From Dyadobacter chenwenxiniae (GTDB lineage: Bacteria; Bacteroidota; Bacteroidia; Cytophagales; Spirosomataceae), in assembly GCF_022869785.1 (NCBI RefSeq), contig NZ_CP094997.1, positions 1,860,001-1,924,000 on the forward strand: a stretch of DNA of 64,000 nt. The letters are read 5' to 3'. A program made the translations under genes and the position numbers. Numbering within the stretch: position 1 is the stretch's first letter; every line of letters starts with the position of its first letter. Positions 63,453 to 64,000 of the stretch are shown here, in pieces. The notes below the pieces were generated by a model. The model worked only from the letters and a program-made list of their open reading frames with translations. It searched no databases and was not told the origin of the DNA.

Positions 63453-64000
63453 TCAGGACGGCTTGAACAGCCGCACGCCGTAAGCAATCAGCAGCAAGCC
63501 AAAAATCTCGATCGCCATACGGCCCATGCTGATCTGGTAAAACAGCGAGGGCAGATCATTGTACAACCTATCCGAAAAAAACAGGATCAGGATGGAGAAT
63601 GTATTCATACAGAAAAAACCCCAGACGATCAAATTAAGCGCATCCGTGCTGAGTGAATTGCCTATTTTATTGATGAAATGCTGTTTGAAAAATAAAACCG
63701 AAACCACGATCAGATACAAGGCAAGACAGAACGACCCTACTTTTTGCGCATCTTTATAACCTTCTGCAAAAAGCGTATTTAGGATTTCCAGAACAAAAAG
63801 ACACACCGAAATAATGCGTATCAGCCTTCCTGTCTGCCCGTGCACAATGCGGCCGAAAAAGAGTCCCAGGAACCAGAGTTCGTTTAAGTAATAAATCGGC
63901 GAAATGAAAAATGTATCGTCAATTTCAAATCGGGTAAGGTAAGGCACAAAAAAGTCAGGAAATGTATTGACCAACCCGATAAATGACGATTCAAAAATTG
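63453..64000 (-). CDS. Multi-TM membrane protein, 5' end outside window
   Basis: The reading frame is open from the window edge to 63453, at least 182 codons. Hydrophobic helices occur at about 5 to 7 positions (YYLNELWFLGLFFGRIV, IISVCLFVLEILNTL, VGSFCLALYLIVVSVLF, LIVWGFFCMNTFSILILFF, AIEIFGLLLIAYGV). No catalytic motif is seen; the arrangement resembles small 6-7 TM sensor proteins, but this is only a resemblance. Confidence 0.75.
   Translation of the reverse strand, partial: IFESSFIGLVNTFPDFFVPYLTRFEIDDTFFISPIYYLNELWFLGLFFGRIVHGQTGRLIRIISVCLFVLEILNTLFAEGYKDAQKVGSFCLALYLIVVSVLFFKQHFINKIGNSLSTDALNLIVWGFFCMNTFSILILFFSDRLYNDLPSLFYQISMGRMAIEIFGLLLIAYGVRLFKPS

Overview
The window reads as chromosomal DNA of a Bacteroidota bacterium, most likely a Cytophagales/Spirosomataceae member close to Dyadobacter. 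The evidence is a SusC/SusD pair with a DUF3823 lipoprotein, a metallopeptidase with a type IX secretion C-terminal domain, DUF1501/DUF1553 proteins, carboxynorspermidine decarboxylase, and several -7 promoter elements of the Bacteroidota form TAnnTTTG. The genus is inferred from protein resemblance only. Most genes have an obvious start, and I moved many starts inward to match signal peptides, promoters or conserved N-termini. No rRNA, tRNA, CRISPR array or insertion sequence was found.

Layout. 1-7.7 kb (minus strand): a run of hisS, hisG, hisD, hisC, a small outer-membrane protein and a UvrD-type helicase cut by the window edge. 7.9-17.3 kb: a 50-residue basic protein, a methyltransferase, a family 2 glycosyltransferase, hemL with an LpoA-like periplasmic protein, yidC and pyrG. 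17.5-28.7 kb: a PIG-L deacetylase, nspC, an exonuclease-bestrophin pair, small secreted proteins, a serine hydrolase broken by a single-base frameshift, an MFS transporter, an alpha/beta hydrolase and a sugar isomerase-like protein.

28.9-38.9 kb is the accessory-looking part. It begins with an uncharacterised three-gene operon (a coiled-coil protein, a two-TM PspA-like coiled-coil protein, and a membrane-anchored ASKHA/Ppx-like domain). A likely restriction-modification pair follows, with a VapBC-type toxin-antitoxin module between nuclease and methyltransferase. Next is a TetR-controlled efflux operon, then a ParA/ribbon-helix-helix partition-type pair bracketed by two related long hairpin repeats.

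38.9-50.6 kb: a secreted M64 peptidase, a lipoprotein, the DUF1501 and PSCyt1/DUF1549/LamG/DUF1553 proteins, a YdjC-type deacetylase, a TonB-dependent receptor and a LolA-like protein. 50.7-53.3 kb: a large transmembrane protein with an extracytoplasmic LamG/kelch-like sensor and a cytoplasmic SARP/BTAD-like output. 53.3-62.7 kb: a glycan-use locus (SusC, SusD, DUF3823, GH71/99-like lipoprotein) beside an AraC regulator and a nitrilase-family amidase. The window ends with a START-domain protein and a truncated membrane protein.

The strongest candidates for undescribed biology are the three-gene coiled-coil/ASKHA operon, the restriction-modification pair with a toxin-antitoxin core, the membrane-spanning SARP regulator, and the hairpin-bracketed ParA/RHH unit. 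All functional statements rest on motifs and architecture read by eye; no database search was run.
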